From assembly GCA_030068145.1 (NCBI GenBank), contig JAPJBO010000371.1, positions 124,001 through 188,000 on the forward strand: a stretch of DNA of 64,000 nt, given 5' to 3'. This stretch comes from Diplonema papillatum. Taxonomy: Eukaryota; Euglenozoa; Diplonemea; Diplonemida; Diplonemidae. The position numbers and the translations under genes are program-made. Of this stretch, positions 1 through 10,109 are shown piece after piece. Numbering within the stretch: the first letter of the stretch is position 1; every line of letters begins with the position of its first letter. Under the pieces are notes generated by a model. It searched no databases. It saw nothing but the letters and a program-made list of their open reading frames with translations, and was not told the DNA's origin.

Positions 1-1550
1 GCAGCAGCACGTAGCAGCGTATACTGTATCCTCTACACGACACGAAAGAGCAACCTCCCTCTTTCTCTTCTCAAAGCATTTGCAAAATAACACGAAAAGC
101 CTCTAGGCAAAACCCCCGTTTTCACATCTCTTCGTCGGCATCTTTTGCGGTTGGCGAGGGGTGTGCTGTCATTTACTCTTTCGTTTGCAGCATGGGAATA
201 TAAACTGCTGCAGGGTATGTCGCCCTGAGAGGTCACCAGCTATAGATCCGACGGGCCAGATTTGCGAAGGCGGGTATAAAGCGCGCGCCTGCCAAACCAT
301 CGATTCGAAGCCACGGCTTCTGAATCCATTGGCGAACAGCGCACGAAACAAAAAACACTTATGGCAAACTCAGCCCGAACCTTCCCCCGCTTCGAATGTA
401 CGCAAACCTTAACTCCAGCACAAAGATATTCCCTCAGTTTGCGCTTACGATGGACCGCCTTGCGTGTCCGTGGTTTAAAGGACCGAAACACCGTGCAGAT
501 TGGACCAGTACGGTGTTGAGCACACTATCATTCCAAGCACGTTATTCCAAACCCCCTCCGCCCCATTTATGCCAAGCAACGTCAAGTTCCGAGTTCAGCT
601 TTCCTACCTGAGCCCCCTCATTTCCGAGGTTGTGCAAAAACGTGAAGGGCCATTTTCCCCAGTTAGCATGTTTTTTTTTGCGGCGAAATAAGTATCTTTT
701 TTTGACTGAGAGGCTGTGAAAGGAAAGCGCACCTCCATACAACCTGTCCCCCGCCCACACCCCCCCTTCTCCCTGTATCGAGTTAACACTCGAAAAGCGG
801 AGAAGAGGAAGATACACACAGCCCGGCTATTGTTCCACGTCCAAGACAAGGGCGTCTGCAAACATCACCCCATCCCACTCGCTCAGTGTGGGTACAACTT
901 GAAAACTTGAACCCTGACGCAAAAATGCATCAGTGCAGTGCGGACTTGCGCGTCCCCGCCATTTGCAACATAGGCACTTGTTCCTTCCGTGGCAGCACCC
1001 CGCATTCCAGTACAAAAAACTGCCGAATTACTGCCGGCTGTCGGCAGTTTCTCTCACGAAAGCTTCTGTGTACATTGTGATCTGCAGTCTCAGCCGTGCC
1101 GTGTTGTGCAGAAGCGCGGTCTCGGGACTCCATCACTTTCGTATGCACCGCCGAGGCGGCCGAACTACTTACTCAGCTGTCGTGACCGAAGGTGAGACAC
1201 CGCTATTCATTGCGCGGGAGTACCTGAAGTTACCCCGGCGAACATAGCAACGGGATGAGAGGCACCGAGAGACTGAGACGAGGAGGCACTCGACCTCCGT
1301 CCCTCCCGCATGCTAGTTTTTTACCATTTTCCAGTCAGCCAAACAGCTCAACGTGCACTTTTGTGAGTGTGCGTCGCAGGTGTATGATACCAGGCAAAAC
1401 AGCTCGTAGGGTCCGCGGAGCCCCAGCTGCATATGTAGGTTCCCGTAATTCCAGCCTGATGCAGCTGGATGCCTAACCGTAGACCTAGCCGTAGCGTATT
1501 CGTATGCAAGTTTGGGCACATACGCCTATGCAGTGTGCAAACCAACGTAA
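1..1550. other. Gene-free region with dispersed repeats
   Basis: No coding region is supported here; the open frames are short and overlap on both strands. About 75-145 is a copy of a dispersed repeat (core AACACGAAAAGCCTCTAGGC) that recurs at 8296-8372 and 19055-19120. About 471-560 is a diverged copy of the repeat found at 43400-43556, 46805-46938 and 48359-48516 (core GGCTTAAAGGACCGAAACAC). The rest shows nothing I can name. Confidence 0.5.
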
Positions 1551-2561
1551 CCCTAGGCATACATCCGATCCGACTCGTATGCGAGAATGATTCTCGCATT
1601 CTCGCATGAAATTCTCGCATATTCTCGCATGCGAGAATGATACGAGTGAAAAACGAGAATGTGTAAACCACTCAAGAACCATGTATTTGACCCGTATTCG
1701 AGGCTCCGACAGGAATACCAAGTGAAGATAGCAAAAGAACGAAATAAGGCTATGCCAACTGCAGCTTTGTAGCTGGCATTGTGTCCTGCTTTCAAGACAA
1801 GGACACCTCAACACACTATGTTGTCAACAACAACTCTGGTTGCTCCATGGTATTGCTTTCAATGCTTGAATAATGGTCGAAACCATGCTTCACAACAAGT
1901 GCTCCGTCCGCCACCGTGCCTGCAACTTCTCCGCTGCGGCTTCTTGTGTTTTCTTCTACGATTTCCTCTGCCACAGCTCGTTTCGTGAAGCTGGCGGGTA
2001 CCATTCAGTTGCCGCTGACTTAGGAGGCACCGGCTTTTTGAATATTGGCCTCGGGGCCGTTTGCAGGTGCATTATTAGGTTGCAGGCTCTCTGGATGGCA
2101 ACGGTCCGCAGGTACGTCCGCGAGCCCTTGGCATCTAGCGAGCCCAGCGACAGCGAGTCAAGGAGACCTAATCCTCAAATAACGCTAAAAGCACAAGCAA
2201 ATTCGGTTCCCGAGTTCATAAACAGCTTGAAAGCCTGCATCCACGAACACACGAAACGAACTGTGGCAGTGAAGGCAGAGGAGGAAAGGAAAGTTCACTA
2301 CACAGAGAAAGCAGCAGCTTGAGAAGTTCGGAGGCCCAGTGGCGGCAAAATATGCCGCAGAAGCCTCGGAGATGACCTAAAACGTTGATTCCTGCCGGTT
2401 TCTCATGCATGCTGTACTGTGAGTTATCTCATTCTCGCATACGTGCGAGAATATGCGAGAATCATGCGAGAATTGCGAGAATTTTGCGAGAATTGGGGCC
2501 GCGACCCCCCAAAATACGAGAATATGCGAGAAAACGAGTCGTATCGGATGTATGCCTAGGG
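1551..2561. mobile_element. 1.0-kb terminal-inverted-repeat element (non-autonomous DNA transposon candidate)
   Basis: The two ends are inverted copies: 1551-1578 matches the reverse complement of 2534-2561 over 28 bp with one mismatch (both begin CCCTAGGCATACATCCGAT). Inside each end lies a cluster of the 9-mer TGCGAGAAT in both orientations: about six copies at 1577-1650 and about seven at 2430-2535. Adjacent copies form palindromes. This layout of terminal inverted repeats plus subterminal iterons is typical of DNA transposons and MITEs. The only internal frame of note is 75 codons (2097-2322), so the element is probably non-autonomous. I could not find a clear target-site duplication, so the outer ends may be a few bases off. 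Confidence 0.6.
2097..2322 (+). CDS. Small ORF inside the TIR element, unknown product
   Basis: A 75-codon frame from an ATG at 2097 sits in the middle of the TIR element. The predicted protein is hydrophilic, with a lysine/glutamate-rich C-terminal third ending in KAAA. It may be a relic of a transposase or cargo exon, or an open frame by chance. No domain is recognised. I list it because it is the only candidate coding region in the element. Confidence 0.2.
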
Positions 2562-3572
2562 GTTGGGATGTCAAATGTATGCCGCCGGGTCGTGTTTTGA
2601 GGGACGTATCTCCAACATGACAGACCCGATTGCCCGAACTACCCGAAGCAGAAGCGACTACTGTCTCCGAGGAGGTGCCAGCTCTTTCAATCGCAGCTCT
2701 TCCGCGTCTTCTAGGGTACTAGCCACCCACTGCTCTGTCGCAAACCCAAGGGGGTTTGACCCTACCCCGGCATTGTGCCACTTAGCGGTGGCTTGCAAAC
2801 AGATGCTCTCCCTTCTGTGAGTTTGCATACCGTACGTGAGCAAGACGGATGCCGTGCAAAGTCTTGTATTTATCTGTGAAACGTAGTCCCGCGAACACCA
2901 GGAAGGTCGTAAGCCAAGCTGTACAGGATCGACGGTATATCAGTATAACAGAAATCTCGATCGCGTTCGTCTGTCCCATCCTCCGAGCCTCCCAGCTCAT
3001 TGTCTCCTCACTACTGTATAGGCCCGCCGAACAGCGGGATTTGTAGCGGCACGGTCGCGAGAAAAAGAAAACTAGTTCCTGTCCTCGCTCTGTCCATTTT
3101 CGGTCATTCTAGCCAACACGACGCACTTGTGCTCTCGCATGCGCCTGCACAGCTTGGTCCTCAGGCTTCACTCGAGCGTGCACACGTCAAAGCTCCTTCC
3201 TTCAAAGGGCTCTCGCAGAGAGCGCTTTGAAGGTATATTCATTCATGATTTATTCGACGAACAACGTTCGCTCAGTACTATTCTTCATCCAAAGCACTGG
3301 CCCGCCCGCGCCCTTGACACGAGGCGGATTAGGCGACTTCAGTGGCACCTCCCCTACTTAGGACTCGCACATGCGGGTAGCCACTCAAGCTGTGTTTCGC
3401 CGGATGGGTAATATTCACGTATCCCGTCGCCATGTGTCCAGTATAGCGGGTACAAAGCAGCCGTGTTCTGAAAAGCAAATTGTGTTTTTTTTTTTGGGCT
3501 TTCCATAGCCTTCAATTCCTTCAAAGCCCAACCGAAAGGTTTCAGGAGGAAGCGGCTCAGGAAGCAACAAAA
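2562..3572. other. Gene-free spacer upstream of the small basic protein gene
   Basis: No supported coding region. The last 100 bases lead into the 3573 start codon and probably hold its promoter and 5' UTR, including a T-run at about 3483-3496. I recognise no promoter motif. Confidence 0.4.
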
Positions 3573-4272
3573 ATGGGTAAGTCGAAGAAGGGCTTCGCGA
3601 AAATCAACGGCAGGAAGAAGGCGAGGCTGGCGCGTCTCGACACCAAGAAGCGGAAGCTGCTGTCCAAGAAAGAAACACGGATCACCGTCAAGGATGAACC
3701 TGCCGTGACGGAAGTCGTGAAGCAATTCAACGAGCTGGAGGTTGAGCAGTGGGAAGATGTCTGCACAGTGACCACGCAGGCAGCCGACGGGCTCAGCATG
3801 GCCACGTCCAACACCCGAAGGAAAGAAAAGCTGCTGACGCGAAGACAGAAGGAACGCAAGGTATGTGTGGCACCACGTGAACATTCAGCGTATTGGTCAT
3901 GCAGAGCCAGTGATTCGTCGCAGCAGATGTAACTGGGGTGGCTGCACTTAGAAAACACAACCGGAGACCAATAATACCGAGTAGTCGGGGCTTGGTGCGG
4001 CATCTCTCCGGCACTGAGCAGCTGTCGCCCCTCAACACTGCCGTTTACAACGGAGTCGACTGTTTCCCCATGAGCAACACACGTCGCCAGTTTTGTTCGT
4101 GCCACGGCCCCTAGCTACCCTGCACCTAACACAGGATCAGAAGCAATCGCGAGGAGAACGCTACGCGCAGCGGCTTCTGCAGGAGGCCCGGTTCGCGGCG
4201 GCGAAGAGATCGCGCCAGAAGCTTGCGAGCAAGGCATTCAAAGCCGATCTTCAGACTGACCGCGTGAACTAG
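3573..4272 (+). CDS. Small lysine/arginine-rich protein, two exons (putative nucleolar/ribosome-biogenesis type)
   Basis: Exons 3573-3860 and 4135-4272 are joined across a GT-AG intron (donor AAG|GTATGT, acceptor CACAG|GAT) that falls between codons. The product is 141 residues. The start ATG follows CAACAAAA, much like the IST1 start in this window, and begins MGKSKKGFAK. The N-terminal 35 residues are strongly basic (many KK/RK pairs), as in nucleolar localisation signals. Residues 40-75 are acidic and neutral, and 80-135 form a basic, probably helical tail. Size and composition fit small ribosome-biogenesis factors, but I cannot assign a family. The single-exon reading would run into intron sequence and stop at 3932; the spliced form keeps the basic character throughout, which supports the intron. 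Confidence 0.65.
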
Positions 4273-4985
4273 CCAGGGCCTCGGCGCTCTGCTCCCGCCG
4301 CAAGCGATCCCCCATCACGAAGACGCCCGGTCGCACCAAGCCTCGCCCGCTCGAGTTGCCGGTGAACGCGCAACGTGAAGAAGCGTGCCTGACAACAGGT
4401 GGGGACCGGCCTGAGAAAAGGGCCTGGTCTAGAAGCGGCTCAAACTTCAACACAGCGAAGCTAGCCTTCTAAACAGGTAGCCGCTCCTCTGATCTTCTCT
4501 CAGCGAGCCTAGCCTTGCAGGACGCGCCGACTAGCTGGGCTGACGACTGCATTTGGCTTCGCTGACGGGATGCGGAACCTTTCTTCACAAAAGTGCCTTT
4601 TCTGGAGGGTCGCTGGTCGAAAACGCGTTTTTTTTGTGGCTGTGCTCCGTCGGCTTTGTCGGCACCGCCCTGTCTCGTCGTCGGTCGGTGAGCCATCCAG
4701 CCGATTGGAACTGGCTGCTTGCAGCCACTGCGACATCTGACATCGACGAAGCGTTTACAACACACGTATTGATGCAAAACTTGATCAGACTCTAGACGAC
4801 CCATTCGTCTTGTGGCCGCAACAACTCGACGATATCCAGCTAAGGCGTGATAATGCCTTCCTGGCGCATGGTGTCCATCCAGTCCTGCACCGCCTCCTCT
4901 TTTTCTGCACCCTTCCTTGCCTTCGCATCCTTCCATTAGTTCTAGCCCACGTCATCACTTCTTCGGTACCACCAATCAAGTGTGG

Positions 4986-5393
4986 TCAATGCTTCCCCGA
5001 GCCTCTCGGTGTTTGCTGTGAGGTGCCAGCGGCGATATAAGGTAGGCGTTCCTGAGAAAGAAGGCGGCGTTTGCGTGACTCAGGACCCTGCAAGGAATCC
5101 TCGAGCCTCAGTAGCTGCTTTGACCTGCACCGCCACTGTCCTGCACCGGAGACTCGCGGTGGACTCCCCACCGGATGGGGGTTTGCGGTCATTTGTGTGG
5201 TCAGGTGGGAGTCCCACTCCCGCACTTTTTCACTCGCATTCCCAAACTTACTTTGCGTGATGAGCTTGGCCTGACTGGCTGTTCCAAACTCCCGGTGCAA
5301 GCTCCTGTAGTGGTCGGCGTACACCTCTGGGTCACAGTTGAACTGTCTCCAGCGAAGTGCAATGCTGACGGTGTGCACGGCGGGCTCCCCCAC
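4986..5393 (-). pseudogene. Possible gag-like fragment
   Basis: An open frame of 135 codons without an ATG start (it opens at GTG). Its first 50 residues look protein-like: aromatic and acidic residues are spaced as in retrotransposon capsid proteins (WRQFNCDPEVYADHYRSLHR). After that the frame becomes arginine/serine-rich and looks non-coding. Part of the same coding sequence (SQAKLITQ) appears on the opposite strand at 5429-5460, because the DNA is an inverted duplication. I read this as a broken mobile-element relic. The family is not proven. Confidence 0.2.
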
Positions 5394-5459
5394 AAGTTGG
5401 GGGAGTGACAGCCAGTTTTGTTGGCCAGTCAGGCCAAGCTCATCACGCAGAGAGAGTTT
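5245..5459. repeat. Inverted repeat pair, about 34 bp arms
   Basis: 5245-5279 and 5426-5459 are near-perfect reverse complements (shared core GCCAAGCTCATCACGCA), separated by about 146 bp. The arms carry the same short peptide-coding stretch in opposite directions, so this is an inverted duplication and not a random palindrome. Confidence 0.6.
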
Positions 5460-5764
5460 GCCACCTGGTTGAGATGCGCCGCCTGTGCAAAGATATATTC
5501 ATTGTTGTTGCGACGGGGGCGAAACCCGCCGCGCAGCGAACACCGAATCGAGGCCCCGGCCGCGAGGACAACCCGAGGGAGAAGGAAGTGCGCTGACTCA
5601 GATGGGTCCTTGGGGTCGTCAGACTCCACAGCGGACGTAAGGCGCGCACCGAAACAAGCGACTGAAGCATGACACGCCGGCTTGTGCAGTCACAGGTTGT
5701 TGCTGCATGACAAATTCAAAACCACTACTTTGTACGTTTGACCAAGCTCACACGAAGCTGGAGA

Positions 5765-6072
<308 letters not shown>

Positions 6073-6688
6073 GACGTACGTCTTTTTAGACTTACCTATC
6101 CAAGCAGCTCGGAGCAAGGAAAGGGAGGCAAAAGACTGAAAGGAAACCATCCGAACCGCAGAAAGAAGAAGGCCCGGCGAGCCAAAGGGAGCCCCCAGGC
6201 TCGGCTTCTTTCCCGGGTCATTTTGGCGCGTCGAAAGCCCCCCCTTTTGGCTGTAACAAAGTAATACACACACCTTACACACACACCCACACGCGGACCC
6301 ACCCCCCGCCGCCTTCCCCTTCCCCACGCACGAAGCCGCGAACCTGAGATTGTCTCTCGAGCGCTCCCCACCCTTCGTTCTCTCTCCCCCGGTTCCTCTC
6401 TGCTGTCTCCTCCGCGCGCCCACCGGCGCCAAAACCCCGTAACGATACCCGCGCCGCGTTGTACGATGCATGCAGGGAGGCGGTGAACAACCGAACGGGC
6501 TCCCCACACGATCGGTTCGAGCCCGGCGGCCCGCCGGTCGGTGGGGGGGCGCTCCTGCCCGCCTTCACGCGTGAAGGAGCCGTGCGTGCGGCAGCCCCGG
6601 GGAGGGGTGCAACAGCGGCGCGACGCTGAAGAGAAAGAAGGCGAAGAGAGACAGGCGGCACCTGCCGGCGTTAGGCGCCGCGCCCGCC

Positions 6689-7836
6689 ATGCCGCGCAGC
6701 CCGCGATCGGACGACCCGTTTTACGCGCACGAGCTGCCGAACCTCGACGGGCTCAATGCCGTCAATGCGAACTGCAAGCACGAAGCGAGTGTGTACAAGT
6801 ACATCGAGGAGCAAGGGATGAACTCCTGCGCGAAGGTCGTCTACATCCTGCAAAAGGGCTCCGACGGGCAGCGGATGACCGTCCTCGAGCACCTCCACGT
6901 CAGCCTCAGCGACTGCACCGATGACGAAGTGTCGACCGTCACCCACGAACTCAATGAATGCATGTGGCAGCTCGTAACTCCCCTGCAGGTGGCTGGCGCG
7001 GATGCGGTGAAGAAGTGCGTCGGCGTCGTGAGCCCCGCGCGGGCGGTCGAGTTCATCGAGCTGATCGAGACGATGCTGCAGCTGAAGGAGGACAAGGTGA
7101 TGGAGGCGTGGGACGAGGTCTACCTCGAGGTGCTCAAGCACGCGCCGGAGCCGTTCTTGAAGGGAAAAATGGTCGAGATCGTCCTCAAGAAGGGCGAACT
7201 CTCCGAGCTCGCCACGTCGCGCGCCCTCTGCTGCCGCATGATCGGCGCCTTCTGCGACAGGACCCGCGACGCCGACGCCGTCACCCGCTTCTTGGACAAA
7301 GCCAGCGCGCTCTGCCAAGACATCGACTGGTCGGTCCGATCCGCCATGTGCTGCCAGTTGAATGCGCTTGCCCGGTGCGTCGTCGCCGTCGATCCGGCAG
7401 CATCGGATTTGATTGTCAAGGAGCTGACGGAGCTGCTAGATGACGAGGAGGGTGAAGTCCTGAAGACTGCGTTTGGGACCCTGCTTGACCTGACCGAGTG
7501 CCTCGGCCCGGCGTTCAAGAAAAAGTACGCGTACCCGCTCATCCGGAAGTACCTGACCAACCCGCCGCCCGCCATCCAGCCGGTGCTGACGGCGTCGTTC
7601 GGCCGCTGCCTGTGCGCGGTACAGAACGAGGTCGTCGCCGCCGGCAGCGACGACGCGATGCTGTTCGTCCGCTACTTCACGCAGTGCGCCGCGGTGCAAG
7701 ACCCGGCCGTCCGCCAGTCGTGCGCGTACAACCTCCCCGCCGTCTGCGCGTCGCTCCCCACGCAGTGCTACGCCAACCACCTGCACCCCATACTCAAAGC
7801 ACTGTCTGAGGACGCTTGCTGCGACACTCGCATCAG
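6689..7836 (+). CDS. PPP4R4: PPP4R4, exon 1: HEAT-repeat regulatory subunit of protein phosphatase 4
   Basis: First coding exon, 382 codons plus two bases. The ATG at 6689 is the first in frame after a GC-rich leader. The product is an all-helical HEAT-repeat scaffold. Recognisable blocks shared with animal PPP4R4 include ALCQDIDWSVRSAMCCQL (about residues 208-225) and SCAYNLPAV (about 347-355). In animals the protein binds the catalytic subunit PPP4C in the cytosol. The donor at 7837 (ATCAG|GTTCGC) leaves AG, which the C at 14314 completes as serine, followed by IAAGLHELAKL. The frame runs only seven codons into the intron. The whole gene (exons 1-5) codes for about 771 residues, close to the human protein (about 870). 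The family assignment is firm; the exact start is likely. Confidence 0.9.
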
Positions 7837-7842
7837 GTTCGC

Positions 7843-8131
7843 TTTTTTTTTTACATAAGCGCCAGCTTGAAAGGAAATGCTCGACGATGCTGCCCGACAA
7901 AGAACAGAAGGGATCCAAAGTGCTGTAACTACCGAACCACGTGTTGAACGGACGTGAGGTCATGCGTACACGACAAATCACACAAACACAACAGGTCAAA
8001 GTCCTGAGTTAGAAAACAACACACGGTGGTGTAAGCGAAGAACAAATCAGATTGTGTTTGTATTGTATTTGCCCCTTACCTCTATATTTCCCCCCTTCCA
8101 TTCGGAGTCGAAGCAGCTACGTCGAGTATTG
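7843..8131 (+). repeat. Uninterrupted copy of the sequence into which the YR retroelement inserted
   Basis: 7843-8046 recurs almost exactly at 9723-9930, and 8027-8131 recurs at 14034-14137. In this copy the two halves are joined; in the downstream copy they are separated by the 4.1-kb element at 9931-14033. This copy therefore records the pre-insertion state. The joining point is the 20-mer at 8027-8046. Confidence 0.85.
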
Positions 8132-8137
8132 CAGCAC

Positions 8138-8262
8138 CTGCTTTGTAGGAAATGCTTGAGGAGACTGCCAGTCGCGATAGATCAAAGGAGGTAAATGCTG
8201 TAGCCCACACGAAACACAGGTAAATCTGGGTTTAGTGGCGGGCGTAAGCGTTCAACAAAAGT
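8138..8262 (+). repeat. Dispersed repeat family, about 125 bp
   Basis: Copies at 8138-8262, 19311-19437, 37222-37412 and, more diverged, 19560-19680. The shared ends are CACCTGCTTTGTAGGAA and GGCGTAAGCGTTCAAC. The 37-kb copy has about 65 extra bases in the middle. In the later copies a T-run and TTTGTAT precede the repeat. Confidence 0.8.
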
Positions 8263-8295
8263 TGTCGACAAAGAAACACGTGAAAGAGTAAAGCA

Positions 8296-8372
8296 AACTT
8301 ACGCATTTCTTCATCTGCAGAATAACACGAAAAGCTTCCAGGCAAACCCCCGTTTTCACACTTCTTCTTGCA
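8296..8372 (+). repeat. Dispersed repeat family, AACACGAAAAGC core
   Basis: Copies at about 75-145, 8296-8372 and 19055-19120, with a diverged one near 18770-18800. All share AACACGAAAAGCnTCnAGGCA followed by a CCCGTTTTCACA block. In the 8.2-kb and 19-kb regions it lies near members of the 8138-8262 family, so the two may be parts of one longer element. Confidence 0.75.
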
Positions 8373-9057
8373 AGCATGCTGATGCTGCAGGGAATCGTTG
8401 ACGTCTTGAGTTTGTGATACTCACTATCGCGGGAGTCGGAGAACGTAACGTAACCTAAACCAGGGCCGGCCCCAATTTCATGAGAAAGGGTGGGGAAAGG
8501 TAGCTGTTTATTCACTGTGGATAATAGAGGAAAAACCACCCCCTCACTTGCGACGGAAACCCAAGGGGACTTCACAGTCCGAGCCCAGACAGGAATTTGC
8601 CCAGCACGTACCTGGCGCGCCTGACCCAGCGAGCTACGAGGGTCTCAACAAAAAAATATCAAGTTCCCAATTACTTCCAACTTTCTCCTTTACCTTGCAT
8701 CAAATAGGTGTCACGGCAAGTTTTGGCAGCCGCTGCTCAACAAAATTTGACGTGGGCGGCTTTAGATCTACATCTGAATGACACCTCAACCACAATATGT
8801 TGTTGCCAACAAACAAGTAAAAGAAGAAAACAAAACTACGCATTGCTTTCCGTATCCCGAAGCGCCACGATGCTTGTGCCGTGTTCGTAGTGTGTTCCGT
8901 ACGTGGCCTGCAAATCCACTCCCCCTAACTAAGATTTTCCCCCCCGCACGCCAAGTCCGCCCTTCGATAGAAGTTCGTTCGGGGCTTCTCCTACTTCCCC
9001 GTCGGTCACAGGAGTCTTTTTTTGGCTAGCCAAAGTGAGAAAAAGACAGGCGCTTCG

Positions 9058-9225
9058 TTTTGTTTGTGCGTGCCGGTTGATCGTTTTCCCACTTGTATTT
9101 ACCCTGTGTATATTCAGGTAAGGAATTCTGATCAACCACCAAACACGCTGCCTACGTCTTTTTAGCCTGCACAATACATTGAAGGGCAACCCACAAGATT
9201 GTTAGTACTAAAAAGAGTGAAAGAG
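9058..9225 (+). repeat. Dispersed repeat, about 160 bp, shared by two introns
   Basis: Nearly identical to 51319-51478. Both start TTTGTTTGTGCGTGCCGG and run through ACAATACATTGAAGGGC. One copy lies in PPP4R4 intron 1 and the other in the CobW-NTMT intron. A diverged copy starts near 19780. The high identity suggests recent transposition. Confidence 0.85.
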
Positions 9226-9700
9226 TACGTCCAGTAGTGAGTAGAGAAGAGAACGAGTGTAAAAGAAGTTGGCGGTTAGCACAAACTACCGGGCCAGCGG
9301 AGACCACCGCAAAAAATATTTCTTACTTTTCCTTATCCCTCAAAACCAGCACCAATAACAAGGACCCCGCACTCCGCCCTTCGATAGAAGTCGTTCGGGG
9401 CTTCTCCTACTTCCCTGTCGGTCACAGGAGTTTTTTTCTCACTTTGGCGTCGTCCCCACTAACGCAACAAGACGACGCCAAAGTGAGAAAAAGAGTGAAA
9501 GAGTACGTACAGTAGTGAGTAGAGACGAGAACGAGTGTAAAAAAAGTTGGCGGTTAGCACAAACTACCGGGCCAGCGGAGACCACCGCAAAAGTATTTCT
9601 TACTTTTCCTCATCCCTCAAAACCAGCACCAATAACAAAGGACCCCGCACTCCGCCCTTCGATAGAAGTTCGTTCGGGGCTTCTCCCACTTCGTTGCGAA
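9211..9700 (+). repeat. Tandem duplication, unit about 278 bp
   Basis: The block starting AAAAGAGTGAAAGAGTACGT at 9211 is repeated from 9489 with a few substitutions, including the stretch GGCGGTTAGCACAAACTACC and the block CGCCCTTCGATAGAAG. A third, partial copy of the last block lies at about 8949-9010. Non-coding. Confidence 0.85.
9434..9495. repeat. Perfect inverted repeat, 21-bp arms
   Basis: TTTTCTCACTTTGGCGTCGT and its exact reverse complement are separated by about 16 bases. It sits exactly at the junction between the two 278-bp tandem units, so it is either the terminus of a small element or a by-product of the duplication. Confidence 0.75.
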
Positions 9701-9910
9701 AATTTAGCTCCCTCTCTTTTCTCTTACATAAGCGCCAGCTTGAAAGGAAATGCTCGACGATGCTGCCCGACAAAGAGCAGAAGGGATCCAAAGTGCTGTA
9801 ACTACCGAACCACGTGTTGAACGGACGTGAGGTCATGCGGGTCTTCCCCTACACGACAAATCACACAAACACAACAGGTCAAAAGTCCTGAGTGAGAAAA
9901 CAACACACGG

Positions 9911-9930
9911 TGGTGTAAGCGAAGAACAAA
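9911..9930 (+). repeat. 20-bp direct repeat at the left edge of the YR retroelement
   Basis: TGGTGTAAGCGAAGAACAAA is identical at 9911-9930 and 14034-14053, directly outside both ends of the retroelement, and occurs once at 8027-8046 in the empty site. It is either a target-site duplication or the crossover core of a site-specific integration. Confidence 0.85.
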
Positions 9931-9935
9931 AAGGG

Positions 9936-10109
9936 ATGAAGTGGAGCAGGGAGGCCGCGGTGGAGTGGGTGAAGCAGGCTACGGGGCTCCAAGTTCCGTC
10001 CGCTTTCCATTTTCGTCCGGACAATGGTCGGCTGCGGCCGATTATCCGGTTGGCGGGGGATGCCGGCGCTTCCGCGGACGCGTACCTCCGCGCGTGCCCA
10101 CTCGCGTGA
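9936..10109 (+). pseudogene. N-terminal fragment of the retroelement gag
   Basis: A 57-codon plus-strand frame opening with ATG five bases inside the element (MKWSREAAVEWVKQATGLQV). The composition is protein-like up to about codon 53, near 10095, where the inversion breakpoint should lie; the few codons after it are foreign. The missing continuation is the minus-strand gag that starts abruptly near 13510. That frame opens with no convincing start of its own, opposite the RNase H coding sequence. Confidence 0.55.

Larger units (their letters stand above)
4273..5764. other. Gene-free region with a possible retrotransposon relic
   Basis: No complete gene. The minus-strand frame at 4986-5393 may be a gag-like relic (see its own entry). 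The stretch 5245-5279 is repeated in inverted orientation at 5426-5459. The part nearest 5765 leads into the TAC repeat. Confidence 0.4.
8132..9210. other. PPP4R4 intron 1: patchwork of dispersed repeats
   Basis: No coding region. 8138-8262 belongs to a repeat family also at 19311-19437 and 37222-37412. 8296-8372 belongs to the family at 75-145. 9058-9225 is about 95% identical by eye to 51319-51478 in the intron of the CobW-NTMT gene. 8927-8947 has the CTAAGATTTTCCCCCCC motif that recurs elsewhere in the window. Confidence 0.7.

Noticed and set aside
6671..7318. 215-codon minus-strand frame opposite PPP4R4 exon 1
   Set aside because: Antisense shadow of a GC-rich exon; the plus strand has clear HEAT-repeat homology.
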